Positions 17,884 to 26,200 are shown, counted from the stretch's first letter. The stretch: 64,000 nt of DNA from Ferrimonas sediminum (GCF_900100175.1 NZ_FNEM01000004.1:124001-188000), one strand, 5' to 3'. The notes: a model not told the origin generated them from the letters alone. Translations and numbers: made by a program.

Positions 17884-19452
17884 ATGGCCAAAAAGCCAGC
17901 GTCCAAGGCCAGCAAAGGCTTTGAAGAGTCCCTCTGGGACAGCGCCAACAAGCTGCGTGGCAGCGTCGAGTCCGCCGAATACAAGCACGTGGTGCTGAGC
18001 CTGATCTTCCTCAAGTTCATCAGCGATAAGTTCGAAGCGCGCAAGCTCCAGGTCGTTGACCAGTACGGCGCAGACTTTGTCGATATGGTCGACTTCTACA
18101 CCATGGAGAACGTGTTCTACCTGCCGCAAGAGTCGCGCTGGAGCCACATCCTCAAGCACGCCAAGCAGGACAATCTGGCGCTGGTCATCGACACCGCCAT
18201 GAACACCGTAGAGAAGAACAACAAGGCGCTAGTGGGTGCCCTGCCAGACAACTACTTCTCCCGTTTAGATCTGGACAGCAGCAAGCTGGCGTCCCTCATC
18301 GACACCATCAACAACATCGACACCATCGCCAACGATTGCCACCTCAGCGAGCAGGACGTGGTAGGCCGGGTATACGAATACTTCTTGGGTAAGTTTGCCG
18401 CCAGTGAGGGCCAGCGCGGCGGTGAGTTCTACACCCCTAAGTGTGTGGTCACCCTGATCGCCGAGATGCTGGAACCCTACAAGGGCAAGATCTATGATCC
18501 CTGTTGCGGCTCCGGCGGCATGTTCGTGCAGTCGCTCAAGTTCATTCAGGCACACCAGGGCAACCAGAAAGACGTGGCCATCTACGGCCAGGAGTACGCC
18601 AACACCACCCGCAAACTGGCCAAGATGAACCTGGCCATCCGGGGCATTGCCGGTAATCTGGGCGACGTGGCGGGCGATACCTTCTTCAAGGATCAGCACC
18701 CGGATCTCAAGGCCGACTACATCATGGCCAACCCGCCTTTCAACCAGAGCAAATGGCGCGCCGATGCCGAGCTGACCGACGATCCCCGCTGGGCCGAATA
18801 CGAGGTGCCGCCGGTGGGTAACGCCAACTACGGCTGGATCATGCACATGATCTCCAAGCTGAGCACCCAGGGCACCGCCGGTTTCGTGCTGGCCAACGGC
18901 TCCATGAGTTCCAACACCAGCGGCGAAGGCACCATCCGTCAGCAGATCATCGAAGACGATTTGGTTGAGTGCATGATCGCACTTCCGGGCCAACTTTTCT
19001 ACACCACCCAGATTCCTGTGTGTCTGTGGTTCCTGACCAAGGATAAGTCCGCCAACGAAGCCAAGGGCTACCGCAAGCGCACAGGTGAGACCCTGTTTAT
19101 CGACGCCCGTAACATGGGCAGCATGATCAGCCGCAAGCAAAAAGAGCTGACCACCGATGACATCGCCGAGATCGCCCGTACCTACCACGCCTGGCGCGGC
19201 GAAGCCAAAGACGGTGTCTACGAGGACCAGGCCGGTTACTGCAAATCCGCCAGCTTCGATGATATCAAGGCCAATGACTTTGTCCTGACTCCGGGCCGCT
19301 ATGTCGGTGCCGCCGAGCTGAAAGACGACGGCATCCCCTTTGAAACCAAGATGGCAGAGCTGACCGCCAAGCTGGGTGGTCAGTTTGCAGAGTCCGCCAA
19401 GCTGGAAAAGCAGATTAGACAAAGTTTGATGGAGTTGGGTTATGATATTTAA
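17884..19452 (+). CDS. hsdM: Type I restriction-modification system, DNA methyltransferase subunit HsdM
   Basis: N6-adenine methyltransferase subunit of 522 residues. An N-terminal helical domain (FEESLWDSANKLRGSVESAEYKH) precedes the Rossmann catalytic domain. This has the SAM-binding motif DPCCGSGGMF (Asp205 on) and the catalytic NPPF (Asn283 on). GEFYTP and the C-terminal ELDGYDI-like end are typical. It modifies the sequence specified by HsdS and is needed for restriction. It overlaps hsdS by 11 bases. First gene of the operon, preceded by a 168-bp intergenic region. Confidence 0.96.
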   Translation: MAKKPASKASKGFEESLWDSANKLRGSVESAEYKHVVLSLIFLKFISDKFEARKLQVVDQYGADFVDMVDFYTMENVFYLPQESRWSHILKHAKQDNLALVIDTAMNTVEKNNKALVGALPDNYFSRLDLDSSKLASLIDTINNIDTIANDCHLSEQDVVGRVYEYFLGKFAASEGQRGGEFYTPKCVVTLIAEMLEPYKGKIYDPCCGSGGMFVQSLKFIQAHQGNQKDVAIYGQEYANTTRKLAKMNLAIRGIAGNLGDVAGDTFFKDQHPDLKADYIMANPPFNQSKWRADAELTDDPRWAEYEVPPVGNANYGWIMHMISKLSTQGTAGFVLANGSMSSNTSGEGTIRQQIIEDDLVECMIALPGQLFYTTQIPVCLWFLTKDKSANEAKGYRKRTGETLFIDARNMGSMISRKQKELTTDDIAEIARTYHAWRGEAKDGVYEDQAGYCKSASFDDIKANDFVLTPGRYVGAAELKDDGIPFETKMAELTAKLGGQFAESAKLEKQIRQSLMELGYDI

Positions 19453-20851
19453 CTTACCCAAATCTTGGGCCGCCCTTTCCATTGAAGAGGCAATGGAAGC
19501 TATTATCGATTACCGGGGAAAGACGCCGAAAAAGTCAGACAGTGGTATTCCCCTTATTACAGCAAAGATCGTTAAAGGTGGGCGGTTAACACCACCGACT
19601 GAATTTATCCCCGAAGAAAATTTCGACGAATGGATGGTGCGAGGCTTGCCACAGGTTGGTGACGTTGTATTAACAACCGAGGCACCTCTTGGAGAGGTGG
19701 CTCAGCTTGACAGTGCCAATGTTGCTTTGGCTCAACGAATTGTCACCTTGAGGGGTAACCCCAGTGTTGTTGAAAACGACTACCTAAAGTATCTGTTGCA
19801 ATCTCACTCAGTTCAGCATCAGCTAGAAGCAAGGGCATCTGGCTCAACAGTCAAGGGAATTAAACAGAGTGAATTACGCAAAGTTATTTTGCCATTACCA
19901 CCATTAAGTGAGCAACGACATGTTGCTGGCGTCTTAAGAGCACTGGACGACAGAATCAATATTAACACCCAAACCAACCAGACCCTGGAGCAGATGGCGC
20001 AGGCGCTGTTTAAGAGCTGGTTTGTGGATTTTGACCCAGTGATCGACAATGCCCTGGCGATAGGCAATCCCATCCCTGAGCCACTGGCCAAACGCGCCGC
20101 ACTACGTCAGGCATTGTTTGCAGGTGACACTCAAACTCAGCCTCGGCGATTGCCCGAGGCCACCCGCGCCCTGTTCCCCGACAGCTTTGAACAGCACCCC
20201 GACCTAGGCTGGATTCCGGCAGGCTGGATGACCATGGAGGCAAACAAAATTGCGGATGTCGCTATCGGCAAGACCCCTCCACGCAAAGAGAGCCAGTGGT
20301 TTAGTGAACAAGAGACTGGCAACTACACTTGGATATCCATTAAGGATATGGGGAATTCTGGCCCCTTTATTTTGGACAGCAGCGAATACCTGATACCAGA
20401 AGCAGTTGAAACTTTTAACGTGCGGACGATACCGGAAGGGGCAGTTTTATTGAGCTTTAAGCTTACGTTAGGGCGCGTAGGTATGACGACGAAAGTGCTA
20501 ACCACCAATGAAGCTATTGCCCATTTTGTAAACTATGAGCAAGGTTTGAATAAAGAATATCTGTACTGCTATTTGAAGCAATTTAATTATGGCAGTCTCG
20601 GAAGTACTTCCTCGATCGCAACCGCTGTCAACTCGAAAATTATCAAAAGTATGCCTGTACTTGTGCCCGATAACGGATTGGCAGATATTTTTTGCTCACA
20701 AACAAAAATCTGGTTCGAAATGTTACTTCTTAACTCGAAAGAAATAGAAACACTTTCCCGGATGAGAGATACCCTTCTACCTAAACTTCTTTCCGGTAAC
20801 TTGCAACCGCCGGAAGTCGAGGCTCATATAGAAGAAGCGCTGGAACACTAA
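19442..20851 (+). CDS. hsdS: Type I restriction-modification system, specificity subunit HsdS
   Basis: Determines the DNA target of the type I complex. The 469-residue protein has two target-recognition domains (about 1-165 and 250-420) and conserved coiled-coil regions. The central one is LSEQRHVAGVLRALDDRININTQTNQTLEQMAQALFKSWFVDFDPV; the terminal one is SRMRDTLLPKLLSGNLQPPEVE. The recognition domains are visibly more AT-rich than the flanking hsd genes, as expected for exchanged specificity modules. Full length, no frameshift seen. The recognition sequence cannot be predicted here. Confidence 0.95.
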   Translation: MIFNLPKSWAALSIEEAMEAIIDYRGKTPKKSDSGIPLITAKIVKGGRLTPPTEFIPEENFDEWMVRGLPQVGDVVLTTEAPLGEVAQLDSANVALAQRIVTLRGNPSVVENDYLKYLLQSHSVQHQLEARASGSTVKGIKQSELRKVILPLPPLSEQRHVAGVLRALDDRININTQTNQTLEQMAQALFKSWFVDFDPVIDNALAIGNPIPEPLAKRAALRQALFAGDTQTQPRRLPEATRALFPDSFEQHPDLGWIPAGWMTMEANKIADVAIGKTPPRKESQWFSEQETGNYTWISIKDMGNSGPFILDSSEYLIPEAVETFNVRTIPEGAVLLSFKLTLGRVGMTTKVLTTNEAIAHFVNYEQGLNKEYLYCYLKQFNYGSLGSTSSIATAVNSKIIKSMPVLVPDNGLADIFCSQTKIWFEMLLLNSKEIETLSRMRDTLLPKLLSGNLQPPEVEAHIEEALEH

Positions 20852-20871
20852 ACAATACGGACAGGACGACC

Positions 20872-23800
20872 ATGAAGAAGTTTGACGAAGCCCAACTGGA
20901 AAACGCCATTATCGCTCTGCTGGGTGAGCAGGGCTATCCCCATACCCTGGGTGCGGAGATTGCTCGGCGATCTGACAGCGTGCTGTTGGAGGAAGATCTG
21001 CGTACCTTCCTGGCCAAACGCTACGGTGATGCCGGTATCACCCAGAGCGAAATTCAGTCGGTCATTCGTCAGCTTCAGTCCCTCCCTGCCAGTGACCTGT
21101 ACGACAGCAACAAGATATTCTGTCACTGGCTGTCCGACGGCTTCCTGCTGAAACGGGACGACCCCAAGCAAAAGGATCTGCACATTCAGTTGCTGGATTA
21201 CACCGGACTGGAGCAACTGGGCGCCAAAGTGGGTGAGTCGTTGGCAAAAGTGGCAGGACTTACCTCCAGTGATAATGCAGACACCAACATCTACCGGCTG
21301 GTCAACCAACTGGAAATTGAGGGCAAGGAGACCACCCGCATCCCTGACGGCATTCTGTATGTCAACGGCCTGCCTCTGGTGGTATTCGAGTTCAAGAGCG
21401 CCATCCGTGAAAATGACGCCACCATCTACGATGCCTGGAAGCAGCTGACCGTCCGCTACCGCCGAGACATTCCGCAGCTGTTTGTGTTCAATGCCCTATG
21501 CGTCATCAGCGACGGCGTCAACAACAAGATGGGCAGCCTGTTTGCCCCCTACGAGTTTTTTTACGCCTGGCGCAAGATCACCGGTGACGAGTCGGTAGAG
21601 AAAGACGGCATCAACTCCCTGCACACCATGCTGAACGGCCTGTTTGATAAGGCCAGGTTGAGACTGGTGATGCGGGACTTCATCTTCTTCCCCGATGTCT
21701 CCAACAAGGAAGAAAAGATCGTCTGCCGCTACCCCCAGTTCTACGCGGTGAACAAGCTGTACCACAGCATCAAGGCGGCCCAGCGCCGGCCTGACGGCAC
21801 TGGCGGCGACGGTAAGGGCGGCACCTACTTCGGGGCCACCGGCTGCGGCAAAAGCTTTACCATGCAGTTTCTGTCACGGCGGCTGATGAAAAGCCTGGAG
21901 TTTGAAAGCCCGACCATTGTACTGATCACCGACCGCACCGATCTGGACGACCAACTTTCGAGGCAGTTCACCAACGCCAAGGGCTACGTGGGCGATAATG
22001 TCATCGAAACCGTTACCAGCCGTGCCCACCTGCGAGAACTGCTGAAAGGGCGCAAGAGCGGCGGCGTGTTCCTGACCACCATCCACAAATTCACCGAAGA
22101 CACCGAGCTGCTGACCGAGCGCAGTAATGTTATCTGCATCTCTGACGAAGCCCACCGCTCCCAGGTCAATCTGGATCAGAAACTGGTGATCACCGACAAG
22201 GGGGTCCGCAAGACCTATGGCTTTGCCCATTACCTGCATCAGTCACTGCCCAATGCCACCTACGTCGGCTTTACCGGTACGCCCATTGACGCCACTTTGG
22301 ATGTGTTCGGCCAGGTGGTGGACAGCTACACCATGAGCGAGTCGGTCAACGATGAGATCACCGTGCGCATTGTCTACGAAGGCCGCGCCGCCAAGGTGAT
22401 ACTCGATGACGCCAAGCTGCAGGAGATCGACAAGTACTATCAGGACTGCGCCGACGCGGGCAGCAATGAACACCAGATCGAAGAGAGCAAGAAAGCGATG
22501 GCCTCCATGGGGTCGATTCTCGGCGACCCCGACCGCATTCAAGCCCTGGCCAAAGACTTCGTGGCCCACTACGAGCAGCGGCTGTCGGAAGGCTCCACCA
22601 TCAAGGGTAAGGCGATGTTTGTCTCCAGTAGCCGCGAGATTGCCTGGCAGCTGTATCAGGAGCTACGGGAGCTGCGACCGGATTGGTTTACCGTGTTGGA
22701 CTGCGAAGCGGGCAGCAGCCTGACCGAGCAGGAGCGTAAGAGCGTCAAGCCAATGGAACGGGTCAAGATGGTAATGACCCGTGGCAAGGACGACGAAAAG
22801 GCGCTGTACGATCTGCTGGGCACCAAGGAATACCGCAAAGAGCTGGATCGCCAATTCAAGAACGATAAGTCCAACTTTAAGATCGCCATTGTGGTGGACA
22901 TGTGGCTGACAGGTTTCGACGTACCGTTCCTGGACAGCATCTACATCGACAAGCCGGTGCAACAGCACAACCTGATCCAGACCATTTCGCGGGTGAACCG
23001 CAAATTTGAGGGTAAGGACAAAGGCTTGGTGGTGGACTACATCGGCATCAAGCGACAGATGAACCAGGCGCTGGCCAAGTTCTCCAAAGCCGACGAGTCC
23101 AACTTCGAGGACATTCAGGCGTCGGTGGTGGTGGTGAAAGATCACCTGAGCCTATTGGGCAAGCTGATGCACAAGTTCGACGCCAGCGACTATTTCAGCG
23201 GAAAACCTGTGCCACAACTCAACTGCCTCAACCGGGCGGCGGAGTTTGTGCTGAGTGTAGGCAAGCTGGAAAAGCGGTTCATGGCGCTGGTAAAACGCCT
23301 CAAGGCCGCCTACGACGTCTGCTGTGGCAGTGACAAACTCAGCCAGAGTGAGCGCGACCAGATCCATTTCTACCTGGCGGTTCGTTCCATCATTTTCAAG
23401 CTGACCAAAGGCGAAGCACCTGATACGGCACAGATGAACGCCAAAGTCAGGGAGATGATTGCCGAAGCGATCCGTGCCGACGGGGTGGAGGAGATCTTCA
23501 ACCTTGGCGAAGACGGGGCCGAAAAGATCGACATCTTCGATGAGGACTATCTGGCCCGGCTGGACAAGATTAAACTGCCCAACACCAAGATCGAGCTGCT
23601 GAAAAAGATGCTGGCCAAAGCGCTGGGCGAGTTTAAGAAAACCAACCAGCACCAGGCCATTGAGTTTGCCAAAAAGTTCCGCTCACTGGTGGATCTGTAC
23701 AACGAACGCAAAGAGGAAGACGCCTTCACCGTCGAGGTGCATCAGGAGGCCGTAGACAGCTTCCTGAGCCTGATGGCCGACCTCAAGCAGGAGATGGGGT

Positions 23801-24111
23801 CGTTCAAAGATCTGGGTATCACCATCGAAGAGAAAGCGTTCTACGACATTCTCAAAGCGGTAGCGGTGAAGTACCAGTTCAGCTATGACGAAGTCCGACT
23901 GCTGAAGCTGGCAACCAAGGTAAAAGCGGTGGTGGACGATAAAGCCAAGTATCCGGACTGGAACAACCGCGAAGACATCAAGTCGGCGCTGAAGGTCGAG
24001 CTGATCATGCTGCTGTCCAAAAATGGGTATCCGCCGGTAGCCATTGATGATGTCTACCACGACGTGTTCGAGCAGGCGGAGAACTTCAAGACGCACCATC
24101 ACTACGCCTGA
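20872..24111 (+). CDS. hsdR: Type I restriction endonuclease, motor and nuclease subunit HsdR
   Basis: ATP-driven translocating nuclease of 1079 residues, full family length. The N-terminal nuclease domain has Asp159 and Glu173-x-Lys175 (PDG...EFK), the PD-(D/E)xK core. The SF2 helicase motor has Walker A GATGCGKS (321-328), DEAH (425-428), and later motifs VGFTGTP, MWLTGFDVPFL and QTISRVNR. The C-terminal helical region binds the methyltransferase. No truncation or stop is seen, so restriction should be functional. It lies 20 bases after hsdS. Confidence 0.96.
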   Translation: MKKFDEAQLENAIIALLGEQGYPHTLGAEIARRSDSVLLEEDLRTFLAKRYGDAGITQSEIQSVIRQLQSLPASDLYDSNKIFCHWLSDGFLLKRDDPKQKDLHIQLLDYTGLEQLGAKVGESLAKVAGLTSSDNADTNIYRLVNQLEIEGKETTRIPDGILYVNGLPLVVFEFKSAIRENDATIYDAWKQLTVRYRRDIPQLFVFNALCVISDGVNNKMGSLFAPYEFFYAWRKITGDESVEKDGINSLHTMLNGLFDKARLRLVMRDFIFFPDVSNKEEKIVCRYPQFYAVNKLYHSIKAAQRRPDGTGGDGKGGTYFGATGCGKSFTMQFLSRRLMKSLEFESPTIVLITDRTDLDDQLSRQFTNAKGYVGDNVIETVTSRAHLRELLKGRKSGGVFLTTIHKFTEDTELLTERSNVICISDEAHRSQVNLDQKLVITDKGVRKTYGFAHYLHQSLPNATYVGFTGTPIDATLDVFGQVVDSYTMSESVNDEITVRIVYEGRAAKVILDDAKLQEIDKYYQDCADAGSNEHQIEESKKAMASMGSILGDPDRIQALAKDFVAHYEQRLSEGSTIKGKAMFVSSSREIAWQLYQELRELRPDWFTVLDCEAGSSLTEQERKSVKPMERVKMVMTRGKDDEKALYDLLGTKEYRKELDRQFKNDKSNFKIAIVVDMWLTGFDVPFLDSIYIDKPVQQHNLIQTISRVNRKFEGKDKGLVVDYIGIKRQMNQALAKFSKADESNFEDIQASVVVVKDHLSLLGKLMHKFDASDYFSGKPVPQLNCLNRAAEFVLSVGKLEKRFMALVKRLKAAYDVCCGSDKLSQSERDQIHFYLAVRSIIFKLTKGEAPDTAQMNAKVREMIAEAIRADGVEEIFNLGEDGAEKIDIFDEDYLARLDKIKLPNTKIELLKKMLAKALGEFKKTNQHQAIEFAKKFRSLVDLYNERKEEDAFTVEVHQEAVDSFLSLMADLKQEMGSFKDLGITIEEKAFYDILKAVAVKYQFSYDEVRLLKLATKVKAVVDDKAKYPDWNNREDIKSALKVELIMLLSKNGYPPVAIDDVYHDVFEQAENFKTHHHYA

Positions 24112-24183
24112 CACCGTAAATTGCCCGTATTTTTTTGCCTCGGTAAAAAATGGGCCTCGTTACGAGACCATATTTAATACCCA

Positions 24184-24194
24184 GGGGGGGGGGG
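24184..24194 (+). repeat. Run of eleven G residues
   Basis: An uninterrupted G11 tract in the gap between hsdR and the convergent small genes. Such tracts slip during replication and are a known basis of phase variation, but this one is outside any reading frame I can identify. Confidence 0.9.
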
Positions 24195-24235
24195 ATGCCC
24201 GTTTGCAGCCCCTCCCCCTAGGCATGGATAAATGC

Positions 24236-24409
24236 CTACACGGCCTCCTCCGGTGAAGAGGGTACTTCCGAAAAATCCTCTCGCCTCGGAATCGGCCCGT
24301 AGACTTCCGTCATCAGATAGCTGATGTGGTCCAACGCTTTGGTCAAATCATCGTCAGTCTGATCCAACTTCTTTTCCAATCGTTCCATACGAACCTCCAG
24401 ACGTTTCAT
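24236..24409 (-). CDS. Small coiled-coil hypothetical protein (57 aa)
   Basis: A short gene read on the minus strand. The product begins MKRLEVRMERLEKKLDQTDD and continues with a heptad-like charged helix, then a Pro/Glu-rich tail ending EEAV. GGAGCAATC precedes the ATG, a good ribosome site. Its start overlaps the stop of the 139-residue gene by four bases (ATGA), so it is translationally coupled to it. No known family is recognised. The coupling and clean ribosome site make it a likely real gene. Confidence 0.65.
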   Translation of the reverse strand: MKRLEVRMERLEKKLDQTDDDLTKALDHISYLMTEVYGPIPRREDFSEVPSSPEEAV

Positions 24410-24825
24410 GATTGCTCCTTCAATTTCGCTTCCAGTTGCCCCAACCGACCTTCCAGCTCTACCACTTCACGTATACGCTGCACTGACATCAGTCCCTCAA
24501 TCAGGGAACGACCTACATCTGCCGGCAATTCACCCTGAGCAATGGCCTGCATCACCGACTGGGCACCGGCCAGAGGGTCCTGTGCGTTATAACTGAAAGG
24601 GGTCGGAGGGTAGGCAGATTTGGTTGGAACAGCGACATAACGGGCAGCCAGAGACAGCGCTGTGGTATCGCCTTCAACGATCTTTCGCATTAGAGTTCGA
24701 TATACCAGCTGAACGTCGTCGTCAGTAAACAACCTGGCCAGCTGACGGCCCCGATCTTTATACCCACGTTTTGCCTTGGCAGCGGTATTTCCTGCACAAA
24801 AGCGTCCATTGCTGTCCCTGGCCAT
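24406..24825 (-). CDS. Element-encoded protein with DUF5681-like N-terminus, possibly terminase-small-subunit-like
   Basis: A 139-residue protein starting MARDSNGRFCAGNTAAKAKRG, the GRF-x-GN pattern of DUF5681-type proteins often found beside phage terminase genes. The middle (KIVEGDTTALSLAARYVAVPTKS) matches the helical GD-x-x-AL part seen in those proteins, and the C-terminus is a coiled coil (REVVELEGRLGQLEAKLKEQ). It heads a two-gene minus-strand unit near the right attachment site. No large terminase is present, so packaging by a helper phage is speculation. Confidence 0.6.
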   Translation of the reverse strand: MARDSNGRFCAGNTAAKAKRGYKDRGRQLARLFTDDDVQLVYRTLMRKIVEGDTTALSLAARYVAVPTKSAYPPTPFSYNAQDPLAGAQSVMQAIAQGELPADVGRSLIEGLMSVQRIREVVELEGRLGQLEAKLKEQS

Positions 24826-24883
24826 CTAACCACCTATACTGGAGCTGGAGATTGTGAATAAATTTGGATGCCACTTTTTTTCT

Positions 24884-24903
24884 TTTGGCATTTAATTTGG
24901 CAT
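24884..24903 (+). repeat. Tandem TTTGGCAT repeats next to attR
   Basis: TTTGGCAT occurs at 24884-24891 and 24896-24903, 12 bases apart, followed by ATATGGCA. The short AT-rich interval just inside the right junction is where integrase arm sites or excisionase sites would lie. The spacing suggests repeated binding on nearly one turn of DNA. Confidence 0.5.
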
Positions 24904-24959
24904 ATGGCAATAAATAACAAGAACCAAGCAGTATAATTATTAAGCATTTAGCTGCATTA

Positions 24960-24988
24960 TTCAACTCCCCCCGACTCCACCAAACATC
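24960..24988 (+). repeat. attR: 29-bp attachment repeat (copy of the ssrA 3' end)
   Basis: Exact direct repeat of 13491-13519. It is the leftover of the original ssrA 3' end. The base before the repeat differs (A here, G at 13490), which defines the repeat boundary on the left. Confidence 0.93.
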
Positions 24989-24995
24989 TGAAAAA

Positions 24996-25021
24996 GCCCA
25001 CCGCAAGGTGGGCTTTTTTTT
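24996..25021 (+). terminator. Original ssrA terminator, displaced 11.5 kb by the element
   Basis: GCCCACC-GCAA-GGTGGGC followed by eight T, seven bases after the right attachment repeat. In the uninterrupted chromosome this hairpin would lie immediately after the tmRNA gene. Confidence 0.92.
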
Positions 25022-25260
25022 GCCTGCTTCACTGCCACCCGGCTGCCTTGATACCGAAACCGCCCCATACCCATCCAGGCCTCCGTCACCTTGGGCTGCT
25101 GAATCCCCCGCTCCCTCAAAGCTCCCTGACAAGCCGAAAGCCACCAGCGCAATGAGGCCTCACTGTCATTGCGAGGCTGCCGACTCAATGCATCGAAAAA
25201 TTCATCGCGCCCAGGGGCTGTCTAAGATGGAAAGTCGGCCGAAAAAACGCAATAATGGAT

Positions 25261-25279
25261 GCAAATGATAACCATTAGC
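25261..25279 (+). promoter_or_regulatory. Fur box upstream of the Cys-rich small protein gene
   Basis: The 19 bases match the classical Fur box GATAATGATAATCATTATC at 15 of 19 positions by my alignment, with the core ATGATAACCATTA. The site ends eight bases before ATG 25288, so bound Fur would block this gene. Confidence 0.72.
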
Positions 25280-25287
25280 GAAATCAG

Positions 25288-25656
25288 ATGTCGTCATCGC
25301 TGAAGAAGTTAAAGAAGCTGGCCAAATCGGGCCGCGCTGTCGCGCCTAAGGCGTCGCGCATTCTGCCGCGCCCCTCGTCGGCGGTACGCAGCGAATTACT
25401 GTCCATTACCCAGGATGCCGGGCTGTCTGCGGCCCGGGAGTTGATGGGGCCACTGAATCCGCTGCTGTCTTGGTTCAATGAGGGGGCCAACCTCACCTTT
25501 CGGCCAATGGCTGCGAACACGCCAGTACCTCAGCCAGGTGCCGCCACCAATAACCTTTCCCTGGCACGGCTACCACTGAAGTCTCCACCCTGTAAACGCT
25601 GTCCGGCCAGGATGGGCGGCATCTGCAACTGCGCCCGCAAAAAATTCGCACTGTAA
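25288..25656 (+). CDS. Hypothetical small protein with C-terminal Cys cluster
   Basis: A 122-residue basic protein that I cannot place in a family. The N-terminus is Lys/Arg-rich (LKKLKKLAKSGRAVAPKASR). The C-terminus has four cysteines arranged C-x2-C-x8-C-x-C in PPCKRCPARMGGICNC, a possible metal or iron-sulfur site. No signal peptide. A Fur box lies directly upstream, and the adjacent genes form a probable ferrosome cluster, so an iron-related role is a reasonable inference. No strong Shine-Dalgarno is seen ahead of ATG 25288, which lowers certainty on the start. Confidence 0.65.
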   Translation: MSSSLKKLKKLAKSGRAVAPKASRILPRPSSAVRSELLSITQDAGLSAARELMGPLNPLLSWFNEGANLTFRPMAANTPVPQPGAATNNLSLARLPLKSPPCKRCPARMGGICNCARKKFAL

Positions 25657-25809
25657 TCAAATAAAGAAACAAACAGAAAAGAAAATACGCTGCCGAGCCC
25701 CTAACGGCATCAACCTGGGGCAGGGAACAACAAGAGACAGGCATCTGAGAAACCAACCCGAACGGGGTAAATGGTTCGAGGTAGCGTGGTCAGCGAGGAG
25801 ATGAGGTGC

Positions 25810-26169
25810 TCAGGCAAACGCCAGTGCGCGCACCACGGTCGGGCCAATAGCACGTTTTAGCGCCATCATCGCCACCCCTTTCACCAGCGTCTTGGAACCG
25901 TTCTTCACCGCATTTTCCACAAAGGCGCTGCGCTGCTGACTGCGCAACCAACCGTGGCTCTCGACGGTTTCCAGCAGTGAGTCGGCATCGATCTCATTAT
26001 GATCAAACACGATGGCCACCGAGCCGGCATAACGCTTGTGAGTTACCCCCAATACCGCATCAATCTCATTAAGCTGCTCAATCAACTCGGCCACCTGCTC
26101 AGGATGATTAAGAATGAACTCGGACCGAACCCGCAGTCGACGCTCTGTCTTGTGAATGTAGGTACTCAT
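25810..26169 (-). CDS. HMA-like small protein (ferrosome-type cluster)
   Basis: A 119-residue protein whose first 75 residues resemble the heavy-metal-associated (HMA/HMA2) fold found in this cluster. There is a basic strand IHKTERRLRVRSEFIL, then VTHKRYAGSVAIVFDHNEIDADSLLETV, the same layout as the N-terminus of the P-type ATPase at 27927. It lacks the CxxC metal motif. A hydrophobic tail (KGVAMMALKRAIGPTVVRALAFA) could insert in or lie on a membrane. It is divergent from the main operon over a shared Fur-like site. I chose ATG 26169; an earlier ATG at 26199 is possible. Confidence 0.7.
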   Translation of the reverse strand: MSTYIHKTERRLRVRSEFILNHPEQVAELIEQLNEIDAVLGVTHKRYAGSVAIVFDHNEIDADSLLETVESHGWLRSQQRSAFVENAVKNGSKTLVKGVAMMALKRAIGPTVVRALAFA

Positions 26170-26178
26170 AACAACACC

Positions 26179-26200
26179 ATGAATGAGATTGATTATCAAT
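26179..26200. promoter_or_regulatory. Fur-like operator between the divergent HMA-like genes
   Basis: An AT-rich palindromic stretch: 26179-26197 matches the Fur box at 13 of 19 positions by my alignment, and it overlaps the perfect inverted repeat ATTGAT-T-ATCAAT (26188-26200). A TATACT lies at 26201-26206. The placement would let Fur control both directions. Confidence 0.6.

Larger units (their letters stand above)
13491..24988. mobile_element. Integrated genomic island in ssrA carrying a type I restriction-modification system
   Basis: An element of about 11.5 kb between 29-bp direct repeats, inserted at the ssrA 3' end, a standard site for tyrosine integrases. Content in order: P4-type integrase, unknown protein, AlpA regulator, primase-polymerase/AAA replication protein, hsdM, hsdS, hsdR, then two small minus-strand genes. 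No capsid, tail or conjugation genes are present. The combination integrase-AlpA-primase resembles phage satellites and related integrative elements, with restriction-modification as cargo. The intact repeats and integrase suggest it could still excise. Confidence 0.92.
24989..25287. other. Intergenic region between attR and the Cys-rich gene
   Basis: Holds the old ssrA terminator (24996-25021) and a Fur-like site (25261-25279). Between them, about 240 bp show no gene with a credible start. A minus-strand open stretch ending at 25188 has coding-like composition but no ATG and runs through the terminator, so it is at most a decayed remnant. Confidence 0.7.

Noticed and set aside
18265-19482. 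Long minus-strand open frame of 405 codons across hsdM
   Set aside because: Antisense shadow of a clear methyltransferase gene with all catalytic motifs on the plus strand; the predicted protein is low-complexity and hydrophobic.
25022-25222. Minus-strand coding-like stretch after the old ssrA terminator
   Set aside because: Only a TTG start, it reads into the terminator and attR, and no family is recognised; at most a decayed gene fragment.
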